Below are positions 7,033 to 15,922 of a DNA stretch of 64,000 bases, piece after piece (positions within the stretch are counted from its first letter, which is position 1; each line of letters starts with the position of its first letter). The stretch is taken from assembly GCF_900078315.1 (NCBI RefSeq), contig NZ_FKBS01000025.1, positions 796,171 through 860,170 on the forward strand. The letters run 5' to 3'. The stretch comes from Bordetella ansorpii (GTDB lineage Bacteria; Pseudomonadota; Gammaproteobacteria; Burkholderiales; Burkholderiaceae_B). A program made the translations under genes and the position numbers. The notes beneath the pieces are model-generated. The model saw nothing but the letters and a program-made list of their open reading frames with translations, did not search any database and was not told where the DNA came from.

Positions 7033-7875
7033 TCAACGACCCAGCGCCTTCCAGATACCCAGCGGCGCTTCCGCCGAGTTCAGGGTGTAGAAATGCAGGC
7101 CCGGGGCGCCGCCCTCCAGCAGCGTTTCGCACAGCCGGGTGACGACTTCGACGCCGAAGGCTCGGATGGAAGCCTTGTCGTCGCCGTATTCGGCCAGGCG
7201 CAGGCGGATCCAGCGCGGCACTTCGGCGCCGCACATTTCAGAGAAGCGCAGCAACTGGCTGTGGTTCGTGATGGGCATGATGCCCGGCACGATGGGGAGG
7301 GTGACGCCCTTCTCCTGTGCGCGGTCGACGAAGTCGAAGTACGAGTCCGCGTTGAAGAAGTACTGCGTGATGGCTGCATCCGCGCCGGCATTCACCTTGT
7401 CCACGAAGTGCTGCAGGTCGGCTTTCACCGAGCCCGACTGCGGGTGCATCTCGGGGTAGGCGGCCACTTCGATGTGGAACCAGTCGCCGGTTTCGGCGCG
7501 GATGAATTCGACCAGGTCGCGCGCGTAGCGCAGCTCGCCGGCGTCGCCGCCCATGCCGGACGGCAGGTCGCCGCGCAGCGCCACGACGCGGCGCACGCCC
7601 TCGTCGCGGTAGGCCTGCAGGATTTCGCGCAGTTGATCGCGCGAGGCGCCCACGCACGACAGGTGGGGCGCCGCGTCGCAGCCGAGGTTGCGCAGCGTGC
7701 GCACGGTGTCGGCGGTGCCGGCGCGGGTGGAGCCGCCCGCGCCGAAGGTGACGCTGACGTAGCGCGGCTGGATGGCCAGCATCTGCTTGGCCGCGCGCAC
7801 CAGGCGTTCCTGCGCCGCGAGGTCTCGCGGCGGGAAGAACTCCAGGCTGAAGGCAGGGGTGGTGTGGTCGTTCAT
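7033..7875 (-). CDS. metF: 5,10-methylenetetrahydrofolate reductase
   Basis: A cytosolic flavoenzyme of 280 residues that reduces 5,10-methylene-THF to 5-methyl-THF, the methyl donor for methionine synthase. The N-terminal SLEFFPPRD, VSVTFGAGGSTR, the ALRGD loop near the middle and AAYPEMHPQS are diagnostic of MetF, and the length is normal. The start at 7875 gives the usual short N-terminus; the longer open frame continues into the upstream gene and is rejected. The ATG overlaps the stop of the holin-like gene by one base (TGATG), so translation is coupled. Being third in the ahcY operon, it should respond to the SAH riboswitch at 9811-9925. Confidence 0.96.
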   Translation of the reverse strand: MNDHTTPAFSLEFFPPRDLAAQERLVRAAKQMLAIQPRYVSVTFGAGGSTRAGTADTVRTLRNLGCDAAPHLSCVGASRDQLREILQAYRDEGVRRVVALRGDLPSGMGGDAGELRYARDLVEFIRAETGDWFHIEVAAYPEMHPQSGSVKADLQHFVDKVNAGADAAITQYFFNADSYFDFVDRAQEKGVTLPIVPGIMPITNHSQLLRFSEMCGAEVPRWIRLRLAEYGDDKASIRAFGVEVVTRLCETLLEGGAPGLHFYTLNSAEAPLGIWKALGR

Positions 7876-8216
7876 CAGGAAGGAATCAACTTGGAGAGCA
7901 GGCCGGCGATGATGCTGTAGAGGATTGCGCCCGCCACCGCCCACCAGAAACCGTTGACCTGGAAGCCGCGCAGGATGGAGCCGGCGAACCAGAACAGCAG
8001 GGCATTGAGCACGATCAGGAACAGACCCAGCGTGACGATGGTGATGGGCAGCGTCAGCAACGTCAGCACCGGCTTGACCAGCATGTTGAGCAGGCCCAGC
8101 ACCACGGCCGCGATCAGCGCCGAGCCGAAGCTCGCCACCGTGACGCCCGGCAGCAGATAGGCCACCGCCAACAGCGCGACGGCATTCAGGATCCAGACGA
8201 GTATCAAGGTCATCAT
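7875..8216 (-). CDS. small four-helix membrane protein, phage holin-like (PF04020) family
   Basis: A 113-residue inner-membrane protein that is almost wholly hydrophobic, with about four transmembrane helices. The pattern ILNAVALLAVAYLLPG, LGLLNMLVKPVL and PITIVTLGLFLIVLN is that of the PF04020 family, named after a phage holin but mostly chromosomal and of unknown function. It lies between ahcY and metF in one operon, 84 bases after ahcY and overlapping metF by one base. This placement between two methyl-cycle genes seems to recur in Bordetella relatives, as far as I recall, but gives no clear role. Involvement in lysis is unlikely because no endolysin gene is nearby. Confidence 0.85.
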   Translation of the reverse strand: MMTLILVWILNAVALLAVAYLLPGVTVASFGSALIAAVVLGLLNMLVKPVLTLLTLPITIVTLGLFLIVLNALLFWFAGSILRGFQVNGFWWAVAGAILYSIIAGLLSKLIPS

Positions 8217-8300
8217 GAGCGGGCTCCAATCATCGGAAGAACGCCCGCGCCGGACATGGCGCGGGTACGTTCCCCTATTTTGCTACAGGAAGGCTGCCGA

Positions 8301-9713
8301 TCAGTAACGGTAGTGGTTCGACTTGAAAGGACCTTCTACCGACACGCCGATGTAGTCGGCCTGTTCCTTGCTCAGCGTGGTCAGGTTCACGCCCAGCTTC
8401 TTCAGGTGCAGGCGCGCCACCTTCTCGTCCAGGTGCTTGGGCAGCACATAGACCTGGCCGCTGGTGTAGGCCTCGTTGCGCGTGAACAGTTCGATCTGAG
8501 CGATGGTCTGGTTGGCGAACGACGACGACATCACGAACGAAGGGTGGCCGGTGGCGCAACCCAGGTTCACCAGGCGGCCCTTGGCCAGCAGGATGATGCG
8601 CTTGCCGTCCGGGAAAATCACGTGGTCGACCTGCGGCTTGATCTCTTCCCACTGCAGGTTTTCGATGCCGGCGACGTCGATTTCGTTGTCGAAGTGGCCG
8701 ATGTTGCAGACGATGGCCTGGTCCTTCATCGCGTCCATGTGGGCGCGCGTGATGACGTTGTAGTTGCCGGTGGCGGTGACGAAGATGTCGGCGTGCTTGG
8801 CGGCCTCGTCCATCGTGACGACCTTGAAGCCTTCCATGGCGGCCTGCAGGGCGCAGATCGGGTCGATTTCGGTGACCCACACCTGGGCGCGCAGGGCGAC
8901 CAGCGCCTGGGCGCAACCCTTGCCCACGTCGCCGTAGCCGGCGACCACGGCGATCTTGCCGGCGACCATCACGTCGGTGGCGCGCTTGATGCCGTCGACC
9001 AGCGATTCGCGGCAGCCGTAGAGGTTGTCGAACTTGGACTTGGTGACCGAGTCGTTGACGTTGATGGCGGCGAAGGCCAGCTCACCCTTCTGCGACATCT
9101 GGTACAGGCGATGCACGCCGGTGGTGGTTTCTTCGGTCACGCCCTTGATCTGCGCCAGGCGGGTCGAGTACCACTTCGGATCGCGTTGCAGCGTTTCCTT
9201 GATGGAGGCGAACAGCACACGCTCTTCTTCGCTGCCCGGCTTGGCCAGCACCGAGATGTCGCTCTCGGCCTTGGTGCCCAGGTGCAGCAGCAGGGTCGCG
9301 TCGCCGCCATCGTCCAGGATCATGTTGGCCTGCTCGCCCGGCCACTCGAAGATGGCGTGGGTGTACTTCCAGTAGTCTTCCAGCGTTTCGCCCTTGACGG
9401 CGAACACGGGCGTGCCGGTCGCGGCGATGGCGGCGGCGGCGTGGTCCTGCGTCGAGAAGATGTTGCACGATGCCCAGCGCACATCGGCGCCCAGGGCCAC
9501 CAGCGTCTCGATCAGCACACCGGTCTGGATGGTCATGTGCAGGCTGCCGGCGATGCGCGCGCCCTTCAGGGGCTGGCTGGCGGCGAACTCTTCGCGGATG
9601 GCCATCAGGCCGGGCATTTCGGTTTCGGCGATGGCCAGCTCGCGGCGGCCCCAGCCAGCCAGCGACATGTCGGCGACGATGGCGTCGACGGGCTTTTCAG
9701 TGATTGCGTTCAT
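8301..9713 (-). CDS. ahcY: S-adenosylhomocysteine hydrolase
   Basis: A cytosolic NAD-dependent enzyme of 470 residues that splits S-adenosylhomocysteine into adenosine and homocysteine, relieving product inhibition of methyltransferases. Visible signatures include [18 protein letters not shown], the NAD-binding [21 protein letters not shown] and the C-terminal KSNHYRY that caps the cofactor of the neighbouring subunit. The start at 9713 (MNAITEKP) is chosen because the family begins here; the open frame runs on upstream through the riboswitch only by chance. First gene of the operon ahcY - membrane protein - metF, preceded by a SAH riboswitch, so transcription or translation should rise as SAH accumulates. 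Confidence 0.97.
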   Translation of the reverse strand: MNAITEKPVDAIVADMSLAGWGRRELAIAETEMPGLMAIREEFAASQPLKGARIAGSLHMTIQTGVLIETLVALGADVRWASCNIFSTQDHAAAAIAATGTPVFAVKGETLEDYWKYTHAIFEWPGEQANMILDDGGDATLLLHLGTKAESDISVLAKPGSEEERVLFASIKETLQRDPKWYSTRLAQIKGVTEETTTGVHRLYQMSQKGELAFAAINVNDSVTKSKFDNLYGCRESLVDGIKRATDVMVAGKIAVVAGYGDVGKGCAQALVALRAQVWVTEIDPICALQAAMEGFKVVTMDEAAKHADIFVTATGNYNVITRAHMDAMKDQAIVCNIGHFDNEIDVAGIENLQWEEIKPQVDHVIFPDGKRIILLAKGRLVNLGCATGHPSFVMSSSFANQTIAQIELFTRNEAYTSGQVYVLPKHLDEKVARLHLKKLGVNLTTLSKEQADYIGVSVEGPFKSNHYRY

Positions 9714-9810
9714 GGTGTATCGGCTCCAGAGATTTCGAACGGCGCGCAACCGGCCGAACGAGTGGAACACCCTGGATAGATAGGTGCCCACCTTGCCGTC
9801 CGATGCGACA

Positions 9811-9925
9811 GAGGTGAGCGCCGTTGCTGCGGCGCTGCACGGGGGCAACGCCTGAACAAGGTTTCCTGAGCCTGGCGAACCGCGCGGCGCAGAGGCCGCG
9901 GAGGAAGTCGTCGCAGCGCTCCTCA
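9811..9925 (-). promoter_or_regulatory. S-adenosylhomocysteine (SAH) riboswitch
   Basis: On the minus strand this element begins GAGGAGCGCTGCGAC, passes through GCCAGGCTCAGG and ends CAACGGCGCTCACCT. These are the three conserved blocks of the SAH riboswitch family described in proteobacteria. The first and last blocks pair (GAGCGC with GCGCTC) to close helix P1, and the variable arm lies between the first two. It starts about 210 bases before the ahcY start and ends about 97 before it. Members of this family are ON switches that bind SAH and reject SAM. It fits ahcY exactly and would also control the co-transcribed membrane protein and metF. Confidence 0.93.
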
Positions 9926-9999
9926 GGAATCGGGACGTATTGTAAACGCGGCGCGGCAGCCTCGGCAAAAGAGGTCGCCGCGCCGCGCCCGTCAGCCTG

Positions 10000-10018
10000 G
10001 CCGCCCTCGAAGGGCGGC
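10000..10018 (-). terminator. stem-loop after the glycosyltransferase gene
   Basis: GCCGCCCT (10000-10007) and AGGGCGGC (10011-10018) form a perfect 8-bp stem with a CGA loop, 16 bases beyond the glycosyltransferase stop on the minus strand. A T-rich stretch appears only about 30 bases later. Confidence 0.45.
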
Positions 10019-10034
10019 GGCGAAACACCGGTCG

Positions 10035-11078
10035 TCAGGCGGCGCTTTGCGGCTTGGGTTCGGAAAACACCGTGGCCGGCGTCAGCGGCACGAAGGCCGA
10101 CAGCAGGTCGTGGGCGATGGCGTCCCAGGTGCGCGTGACGGCGTGCTCGCGCACGGCGCCGCGGTCCAGCTCCAGCGCGCTGCGGCAGGCGCGCGCCAGG
10201 TCGTCGTCCAGGCAGCCGGTCAGGCCCTGCTGCACCACGGCGATGGGCGCCTCACTGCGGAAAGCCGCCACCGGCGTGCCGCAGGCCATGGCTTCCAGCA
10301 TCACCAGGCCGAAGGTGTCGGTCAGGCTGGGGAACACGAACACATCGGCGGCCGAGTAGTACTTCGGCAGCATCTCGTCGGGCTGCGCGCCGGCGAAATG
10401 CGCGTCCGGAAACTTGCGGCGCAGGCGCGCCTCGTCGGGACCGGCCCCCACCACCACCTTGCTGCCGGGCAGGTCCAGCTCCAGGAAGGCATCCAGGTTC
10501 TTTTCCTTGGCCACGCGGCCCACGCACAGGAAGATCGGGCGCGGCAGGTCGGCCAGGAAATCACGCGGACCCGGCTGGAACTTCTTGCCGTCCACGCCGC
10601 GAGACCACACGCGCAGATTGGTCAGGCCACGGCTGGCGACGATGTCGCGCACGGTGGGCGTGGGCACCAGCACGCACTGCGACGGACGATGGAACCAGCG
10701 CATGAAACGCCACGGCAGCGAGGCCGGAATGCCCATGCGCGCTTCGAGATAGTCGGGGAACATGGTGTGGAACCCCGTGGTGAAACGCCAGCCGCGGCGC
10801 AGCGCCATGCGGCGCGCGGCCAGGCCCAGCGGGCCTTCGGTGGCGATGTGCAGCACGTCGGGCACCACGTCGCCCAGCAGGCGGCGCAACTGGCGGCCGG
10901 GTTGCAGGCACAGGCGCAGATCGGGTTCGGACGGCGCGGGAACGGTGCGTCCGCCCTCGGGACTGACCACGATGACTTCGTGACCCCATTCGCGCAGCAA
11001 TTGCAGCATCGTGGTCCAGGTGCGGACCACCCCGTTTACCTGAGGACGCCATGCGTCCGTGACGAGAACGATCTGCAT
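10035..11078 (-). CDS. GT4-family glycosyltransferase (mannosyltransferase-like)
   Basis: A cytosolic or membrane-associated retaining glycosyltransferase of 347 residues with the GT-B fold. It starts IVLVTDAWRPQVNGVVR, has FCVGRVAKEKNLD opening the second domain, and carries the nucleotide-sugar motif FPSLTDTFGLVMLEAMACG (E-x7-E type) near residue 260. The N-terminal form resembles GDP-mannose-dependent alpha-mannosyltransferases and sulfolipid-type transferases acting on lipids. It stands alone between the riboswitch operon and a DUF1289 gene, so the acceptor is unknown. A role in glycolipid or envelope synthesis is an inference. Confidence 0.85.
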   Translation of the reverse strand: MQIVLVTDAWRPQVNGVVRTWTTMLQLLREWGHEVIVVSPEGGRTVPAPSEPDLRLCLQPGRQLRRLLGDVVPDVLHIATEGPLGLAARRMALRRGWRFTTGFHTMFPDYLEARMGIPASLPWRFMRWFHRPSQCVLVPTPTVRDIVASRGLTNLRVWSRGVDGKKFQPGPRDFLADLPRPIFLCVGRVAKEKNLDAFLELDLPGSKVVVGAGPDEARLRRKFPDAHFAGAQPDEMLPKYYSAADVFVFPSLTDTFGLVMLEAMACGTPVAAFRSEAPIAVVQQGLTGCLDDDLARACRSALELDRGAVREHAVTRTWDAIAHDLLSAFVPLTPATVFSEPKPQSAA

Positions 11079-11177
11079 GGCAGAGCCCCGGCAATGAACA
11101 ATCCCGGCATTTAGCCTGGGTTACATGACATGTCTAAGACAAGGTTTACGCGTACTCGGACCACGCGGGCAAGGCCC

Positions 11178-11402
11178 TTACCCGCGCCTTGGATAGCCCT
11201 GCGATTTGATGCGCGCCCAGATGACACGCTTCTCTTCGTCGTCCAGGAAGACCCAGTTGGCGACTTCCATGGCCGTGCGCCCGCACCCGCGGCAGACCTC
11301 GTCGAACAGCGTCGAGCAGATCGCCACGCAGGGAGAATCGGTGGGCGTGAGGGCGCGGGACGAGGCGTCGGCGGCGTCCTCGGGAGAGAAAACGTCAGGC
11401 AT
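11178..11402 (-). CDS. DUF1289 small Cys-rich protein
   Basis: A 74-residue protein of the DUF1289 family. Its four cysteines occur as CVAICS then CRGCGRT, followed by a conserved EVANWVFLDDEEKR helix. The cysteine pattern suggests binding of a metal or iron-sulfur cluster, but the family has no established function. It is a stand-alone gene, about 100 bases upstream (in transcription terms) of the glycosyltransferase start, and might be co-transcribed with it. Confidence 0.8.
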   Translation of the reverse strand: MPDVFSPEDAADASSRALTPTDSPCVAICSTLFDEVCRGCGRTAMEVANWVFLDDEEKRVIWARIKSQGYPRRG

Positions 11403-11440
11403 CCTGGCAGCTTACCACCGGGGTTGCGGCCCTTATTACA

Positions 11441-11478
11441 AAGCCCTACCCGCCGCGCGTCTACGGCGAATAGGGCTT
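11441..11478 (-). terminator. hairpin after kdgD, probable terminator
   Basis: Outer arms AAGCCCTA (11441-11448) and TAGGGCTT (11471-11478) pair perfectly, with an inner CGCCG/CGGCG stem. It lies 26 bases past the kdgD stop. On the minus strand it runs into TTTGTAATAA, a weak U-tract. Confidence 0.55.
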
Positions 11479-11504
11479 GCCTCTGCCGCGGCAGTTCGAC
11501 GGGT

Positions 11505-12419
11505 TTACTGCGGACCCAGCTTGTCGATCAGGGCCTTCAGTTGTTCCATCTCTTCGCCCGTCAGGTCGGTCAGCGGCGCGCGGACCGGGCCGGCATCGTG
11601 GCCGACCAGCTTGGCGCCGGCCTTGACGATGCTGACGGCGTAACCCTTGCGGCGGTTGCGGATGTCCAGGTAGGGCAGGAAGAACGAGTCCAGCAGACGG
11701 CCGGTGGTGTCGGTGTCGCCCGTCGACACGGCCCGGAAGAACTCGACGGCAGTCTTGGGGATGAAGTTGAACACGGCCGACGAGTACACCGGCACGCCCA
11801 GCGCGCGGTAGGCCTCGGCGTAGACCTCGGCGGTGGGCAGGCCGCCCAGGTACGAGAAGCGATCGCCCAGCTTGCGGCGGATGCGGACCATCTTCTCGAT
11901 GTCGCCCAGGCCGTCCTTGAAGCCGATCAGGTTGGGGTGCTTGTCGGCCAGGCGAGCCAGCGTCTCGGCGTTGAGCTGCGAGTTGGCGCGGGCGTAGAAC
12001 ACCACGCCCAGCCTGGTCGACTGGCAGACCTGCGAGACGTGGGCGGCGATGCCCTCTTCGCTGGCTTCGGTCAGGTAGTGCGGCAGCAACAGCAGGCCGG
12101 CGGCGCCAGCGGCTTCGGCTTCCTGGGCCATGGCAATGGCGGTGTTGGTGGGGCCACCCGCGCCCGCCAGGATCGGCACCTGACCGCGCGCGCCCTGCAC
12201 GGCGGTGCGGATGACGTCGCCGTATTCGCTGCCCGACAGCGAGAACAGTTCGCCCGTGCCGCCAGCGGCGAACAGCGCGCTGGCGCCGTAGGGAGCCAGC
12301 CATTCCAGGCGCTGGGCGTAGGTGCGCGCGTTGAAGCGGCCTTCGGCGTCGAAGTCGGTGACGGGGAAGGACAGCAGGCCATCGGACAGGATTTCGCGCA
12401 GTTCAAACGGGGTGGTCAA
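11505..12419 (-). CDS. kdgD: 5-dehydro-4-deoxyglucarate dehydratase
   Basis: A cytosolic class I aldolase-superfamily enzyme of 304 residues that dehydrates and decarboxylates 5-keto-4-deoxy-D-glucarate to 2,5-dioxopentanoate in glucarate, galactarate or galacturonate breakdown. [17 protein letters not shown] at the N-terminus, [19 protein letters not shown] and the Schiff-base lysine in IGFKDGLGD identify it within the DapA-like family. A TTG start at 12419 is chosen: GGAG lies 6 bases upstream and the length matches the family (about 303); an ATG further upstream would add an unconserved 30-residue tail. No other glucarate genes are adjacent, so the pathway is completed elsewhere. A 19-bp palindrome upstream is a likely operator. 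Confidence 0.9.
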   Translation of the reverse strand: MTTPFELREILSDGLLSFPVTDFDAEGRFNARTYAQRLEWLAPYGASALFAAGGTGELFSLSGSEYGDVIRTAVQGARGQVPILAGAGGPTNTAIAMAQEAEAAGAAGLLLLPHYLTEASEEGIAAHVSQVCQSTRLGVVFYARANSQLNAETLARLADKHPNLIGFKDGLGDIEKMVRIRRKLGDRFSYLGGLPTAEVYAEAYRALGVPVYSSAVFNFIPKTAVEFFRAVSTGDTDTTGRLLDSFFLPYLDIRNRRKGYAVSIVKAGAKLVGHDAGPVRAPLTDLTGEEMEQLKALIDKLGPQ

Positions 12420-12621
12420 TTCAGTCTCCAGGGAAGGATCGGGATTCGGAGGGGTGCCGCGCAAGGGCACGGCGCTGGAATCGGGTGAGACTCGCCGCCT
12501 GCTGCCGAAGCGCACTGCAACGATCTGTCAGTCATCATACAACCTAAAAATCAAAAATCCAACGCCTGCCGCGTATCCCTAGGATAGAACGGGGCTTTTG
12601 CACAACAAGTTGTACGATCAC

Positions 12622-12640
12622 TTGAAAGCAATGCTTTCAA
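12622..12640. promoter_or_regulatory. 19-bp palindrome, candidate operator for kdgD
   Basis: TTGAAAGCA (12622-12630) and TGCTTTCAA (12632-12640) are perfect arms around one central base, about 200 bases upstream of the kdgD start. An ACAAC/GTTGT inverted repeat (12603-12614) lies just before it. A GntR-, IclR- or LacI-type regulator is possible; no regulator gene is adjacent. Confidence 0.5.
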
Positions 12641-12713
12641 CACGGGCATTTCACCCGTCCATGCCAGCGCCCTTTGAAGGCCGTCCGCTCGCGGGCCAGG
12701 ATGCGCTACCTGC

Positions 12714-13604
12714 TCAGCCCCGCCAACCGAAAAATCCGGCCGCCTCGGCCAGCACCGCATCGGGCACTTCCTCGGGCAGGTAATGCGCCGACGGCAACGC
12801 CTTGCCCGACACCGACTCGGCCACGGCCGACCACAGGCCGAGCACGTCGAAGTTCCTGCCCACCGCGCCGCGCTCGCCCCACAGCACGCACAGCGGCGCC
12901 CTCACCCGCTCGCCGGCCTGTCTGCCCTCGCGGTCATGTTCGAGGTCGATGGTGGCCGACGCGCGGTAGTCCTCGCAGATGCCGGTCGCCCATCCCGGCA
13001 ATCGCGCGCAACGCGCGTACTCGGCCAATGCCTGGTCGGTGAAATGCGCCAGACCGCCCGGCCGGCCGCCCATGATGGAACGAATGTAGAACTCGCCGTC
13101 GCGCTCGATCATGGTCTCGGGCAGCGGCGCCGGCTGGATCAGCCAGAACCAATGGAAATACGCCTGCGCGAAGGCGCGGTTGGTGCCTTCGTACATGTCC
13201 AGCGTGGGCGCGATGTCCAGCAGCATCATGCGCTTCACGCTGCCGGCGTGATCCAGCGCCAGGCGATGCGCCACGCGCGCGCCGCGGTCATGCGCCAGCA
13301 CGTCGTAATGCTCGTGGCCCAGGCCGCGCATCAGTTCGGCCATGTCGCGCGCCATCTCGCGCTTGGAATGCGCCGCGTGATCCGCCGAGGCCGGCGGCTT
13401 GGCGCTGTCGCCATAGCCGCGCAGGTCCACGGCCACGCAGGTGCGATGGCGCGTCAGCGTCGGCCACATGCGATGCCAGATCGCGTGCGTCTGCGGATGG
13501 CCGTGCAGCAGCAGCATCGGCGGGCCTTCGCCGCCGATACGCGCGGCCAGCTCGATGCCGTTGGCGCGAATCCGTTGCAGGGGCAGATCGAAAAGCGCGG
13601 TCAT
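12714..13604 (-). CDS. alpha/beta hydrolase, haloacetate dehalogenase-like
   Basis: A cytosolic alpha/beta hydrolase of 296 residues closest in pattern to fluoroacetate/haloacetate dehalogenases. The oxyanion motif HGHPQTHAIWH is followed by DLRGYGDS; the nucleophile is Asp106 in HDRGAR with the carboxylate-binding Arg107 and Arg110; halide-pocket His151-Trp152 and Tyr213 follow; and the base is His274 in SAHYLPEE. These match the catalytic set known from Rhodopseudomonas fluoroacetate dehalogenase in kind and spacing. Many relatives with this set have untested substrates. The ATG overlaps the leuD stop by 4 bases (ATGA), so it is translated with the leuCD-like pair, suggesting it acts on a compound in the same pathway. 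Confidence 0.85.
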   Translation of the reverse strand: MTALFDLPLQRIRANGIELAARIGGEGPPMLLLHGHPQTHAIWHRMWPTLTRHRTCVAVDLRGYGDSAKPPASADHAAHSKREMARDMAELMRGLGHEHYDVLAHDRGARVAHRLALDHAGSVKRMMLLDIAPTLDMYEGTNRAFAQAYFHWFWLIQPAPLPETMIERDGEFYIRSIMGGRPGGLAHFTDQALAEYARCARLPGWATGICEDYRASATIDLEHDREGRQAGERVRAPLCVLWGERGAVGRNFDVLGLWSAVAESVSGKALPSAHYLPEEVPDAVLAEAAGFFGWRG

Positions 13605-14263
13605 GCGGAAGTCTCCTGAGCCTGGTCGAGCCGGCGGCGCATTTTCGCGGCCACGTCCTGCATCCAGGGATGGCGTTGCCAATGGCCGGCCTCGAAGGCC
13701 TCGATGTCGGCCAGCTGCGATAGCGTCGCGCCCACCATGTCCTGGCCCTCGGCGAACATGCGGCGATGCCGTTCGGCCAGGGTGAAACAGGCGCGCCACC
13801 CGTCGGCGCCGTGCACCTGTCCCGCCGCCACGTCGATGGCGACGCGATTGCGCGCGGGATCGCCCACCAGGCCCAGCAAGGCATCCACTTCCGCGGGCGC
13901 CAGCGTGACCAACAGCAGGCCGTTGTTCATGGCGTTGAAGTAGAAGATCTCGCCATAGCTCGCGGCGATGATGGCGCGGATGCCAGATTGCTGCAAGCCC
14001 CACACCGCGTGCTCGCGGCTGGAGCCGCAACCGAAGTTGGGGCCGGTCACCAGGATGCCGGCGTCGCGCCACGCGGGCTGGTTCAACACGAAATCGGCGC
14101 GCGGCGCGCCGGTCTCGTCGAAGCGCAGGTCATACAGCAAGCCACGATCCAGGCCGGCCTTGTCGATGATGCGCAGGAACTGCTTGGGCATGATCTGGTC
14201 GGTGTCCAGATTGCTGTAGGGCAGCGGCGCGGCCACGGCCTCGATGCGGGCGGAGTCGGTCAT
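13601..14263 (-). CDS. leuD: isopropylmalate isomerase-type small subunit (LeuD paralogue)
   Basis: The 220-residue swivel-domain subunit of a LeuCD-type hydro-lyase. NLDTDQIMPKQFL, FGCGSSREHAVW and the SYGEIFYFNAMNNGLL stretch are diagnostic of LeuD. Partnered with the iron-sulfur large subunit encoded just upstream, it would catalyse a dehydration-hydration isomerisation of a malate-type acid. The usual partner leuB is missing, and the neighbours are a Bug receptor, a hydrolase and a LysR regulator, so this copy may serve catabolism rather than leucine synthesis. GAGGAT lies 8 bases before the start. Confidence 0.88.
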   Translation of the reverse strand: MTDSARIEAVAAPLPYSNLDTDQIMPKQFLRIIDKAGLDRGLLYDLRFDETGAPRADFVLNQPAWRDAGILVTGPNFGCGSSREHAVWGLQQSGIRAIIAASYGEIFYFNAMNNGLLLVTLAPAEVDALLGLVGDPARNRVAIDVAAGQVHGADGWRACFTLAERHRRMFAEGQDMVGATLSQLADIEAFEAGHWQRHPWMQDVAAKMRRRLDQAQETSA

Positions 14264-14454
14264 GAGAGATCCTCGAAATAGTGTTCGGTCTGGCCTGAAG
14301 GCGCTTGGCGGGAGCATGGCGGGCCGCTGTTGCGCGCCAGGCATGGCCCGCCGTACGACGGGCGGTGCGCGCATGTAGGCATGTAGAGCAGGGACGCCCG
14401 CGCGGATTGCCGCAACGGCCGTCGTGGCAGGAATACGCGTCCTGACATCCCGGC

Positions 14455-15876
14455 CTACGCTCGCCCCGGCAACGTCCGCACGTCGACGATGTGTCCCGTC
14501 AACGCGGCGGCCGCCGCCATCGCCGGGCTCATCAGGTGCGTGCGGCCGCCGCGCCCCTGGCGTCCCTCGAAATTGCGGTTGGTGGTGGACGCGCACCGCT
14601 CGCCGGGCCGCAGCACATCGTCGTTCATCGCCAGGCACATCGAACAGCCCGGCTGGCGCCACTCGAAACCCGCCTCGGCCAGCAGCGCGGCGATGCCCTC
14701 TTCCTCGGCCTGCCTGCGCACGGCGCCCGACCCCGGCACCACCATCGCGCGCACGTCTGGCGCCACCTTGCGGCCACGCACCACCTCGGCCACGGCGCGC
14801 AGGTCTTCGATACGGCCATTGGTGCACGAGCCGATGAAAACGCGGTCGATCGGCACCCCGGCAATCGGCGTGCCGGGCGCCAGGCCGATGTAGTCCACGG
14901 CCTTCTGCAAGGCAATGCGCGCCAGCGCGTCATGCGTTGCGGAAGGATCCGGCACGCAGCCGTCCACCGGCATGGCCTGGTCGGGGCTGGTGCCCCAGGT
15001 CACGTACGGCGCGATCGACGCGGCGTCGATGCGATGTTCGATGTCGAAACGCGCATCCGTATCGGAATGCAGCGTCGCCCAGTAGGCGCGCGCCGGCTCG
15101 CCGGCCTCGCCGCGCAGATCCGGCGCGTGCGCACAGACGTAGTCCACGGTGGTCGCATCGGGCGCGATCAGCGCGGCGCGCGCGCCGGCTTCCACCGTCA
15201 TGTTGCACAGGGTCATGCGCGCCTCGGCCGACAAGGCATCGATGGCCGTGCCGCAATACTCCACCGCATGGCCGCGCGCGCCCTGCGCGCCGATGCGATG
15301 CACCACGTGGATCACCAGGTCCTTCGCGGTGACGCCCGCGCCCAGCCGGCCATCGACGCGGATGCGCAGATTGCGCGCCACGCGGTACACCAGGGTCTGC
15401 GTGGCCAGGATGTGCTCGACCTCTGACGTGCCGATGCCGAAGCCCAGCGCGCCCAGCGCGCCGTAGGTGGTGGTGTGGCTGTCGCCGCACAGCACCACCA
15501 TGCCCGGCCGGATCATGCCGTGTTCCGGCGCAATCACGTGCTCGATGCCCTGTAGCGGATCGGTGGTGTCGAACAGGGCCACGCCATGTTCGCGGCAATT
15601 GCGCTTCAGGTTGGTCGCCTGCAGCGCCGAGGCCTCGTCCTGGATGGTGCGCAGCGCGGCCGGCACGGGATGCGTGGGGATGATGTGATCGACCACCGCC
15701 ATCTGTTGCCCCGGCCGCAGCGTGTGGCGTCCGCGTGCCGCCAGGCCGCTGAAGGCCTGCGGGCTGGTGTACTCGTTCATGATGTGCAGGTCCACGTACA
15801 GCAGCACGTGTTCGGCATCCAGCCGGGCCACGGTATGGCTGGCCACCAGTTTGTCGTAGAGCGTCATGCCGGGCAT
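14455..15876 (-). CDS. leuC: isopropylmalate isomerase-type large subunit (LeuC paralogue)
   Basis: The 473-residue aconitase-superfamily large subunit. GDSHTTTYGALGALGFGIG, FIGSCTNGRIEDLR and PGCSMCLAMND are present, giving the three cysteine ligands of a [4Fe-4S] cluster and the substrate-binding Arg/Ser sites. TTNRNFEGRQG closes the family pattern. It lies 46 bases downstream of the Bug receptor gene and 191 bases before the LeuD-like gene, a wide gap in which I see only a shadow open frame. It probably forms a heterodimer with that LeuD. Whether it handles 3-isopropylmalate or another substituted malate (citramalate-type acids) is open. Confidence 0.9.
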   Translation of the reverse strand: MPGMTLYDKLVASHTVARLDAEHVLLYVDLHIMNEYTSPQAFSGLAARGRHTLRPGQQMAVVDHIIPTHPVPAALRTIQDEASALQATNLKRNCREHGVALFDTTDPLQGIEHVIAPEHGMIRPGMVVLCGDSHTTTYGALGALGFGIGTSEVEHILATQTLVYRVARNLRIRVDGRLGAGVTAKDLVIHVVHRIGAQGARGHAVEYCGTAIDALSAEARMTLCNMTVEAGARAALIAPDATTVDYVCAHAPDLRGEAGEPARAYWATLHSDTDARFDIEHRIDAASIAPYVTWGTSPDQAMPVDGCVPDPSATHDALARIALQKAVDYIGLAPGTPIAGVPIDRVFIGSCTNGRIEDLRAVAEVVRGRKVAPDVRAMVVPGSGAVRRQAEEEGIAALLAEAGFEWRQPGCSMCLAMNDDVLRPGERCASTTNRNFEGRQGRGGRTHLMSPAMAAAAALTGHIVDVRTLPGRA

Positions 15877-15922
15877 GGTCGATTCCTTCGTGCAAGCCCG
15901 CCGCGCGGCGGGCGGATGTCCA

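Noticed and set aside
7875-8216. holin-like protein as evidence for prophage
   Set aside because: The PF04020 family is mainly chromosomal and the gene is embedded in the ahcY-metF operon; no other phage genes are present.
8256-9779. 507-codon open frame antisense to ahcY
   Set aside because: Shadow frame; ahcY on the other strand is unmistakable.
14264-14454. possible small gene between the leuC-like and leuD-like genes
   Set aside because: The only frame (62 codons on the minus strand) is Arg/Pro/Ser-rich, without motif; a ribosome binding site there serves leuD.
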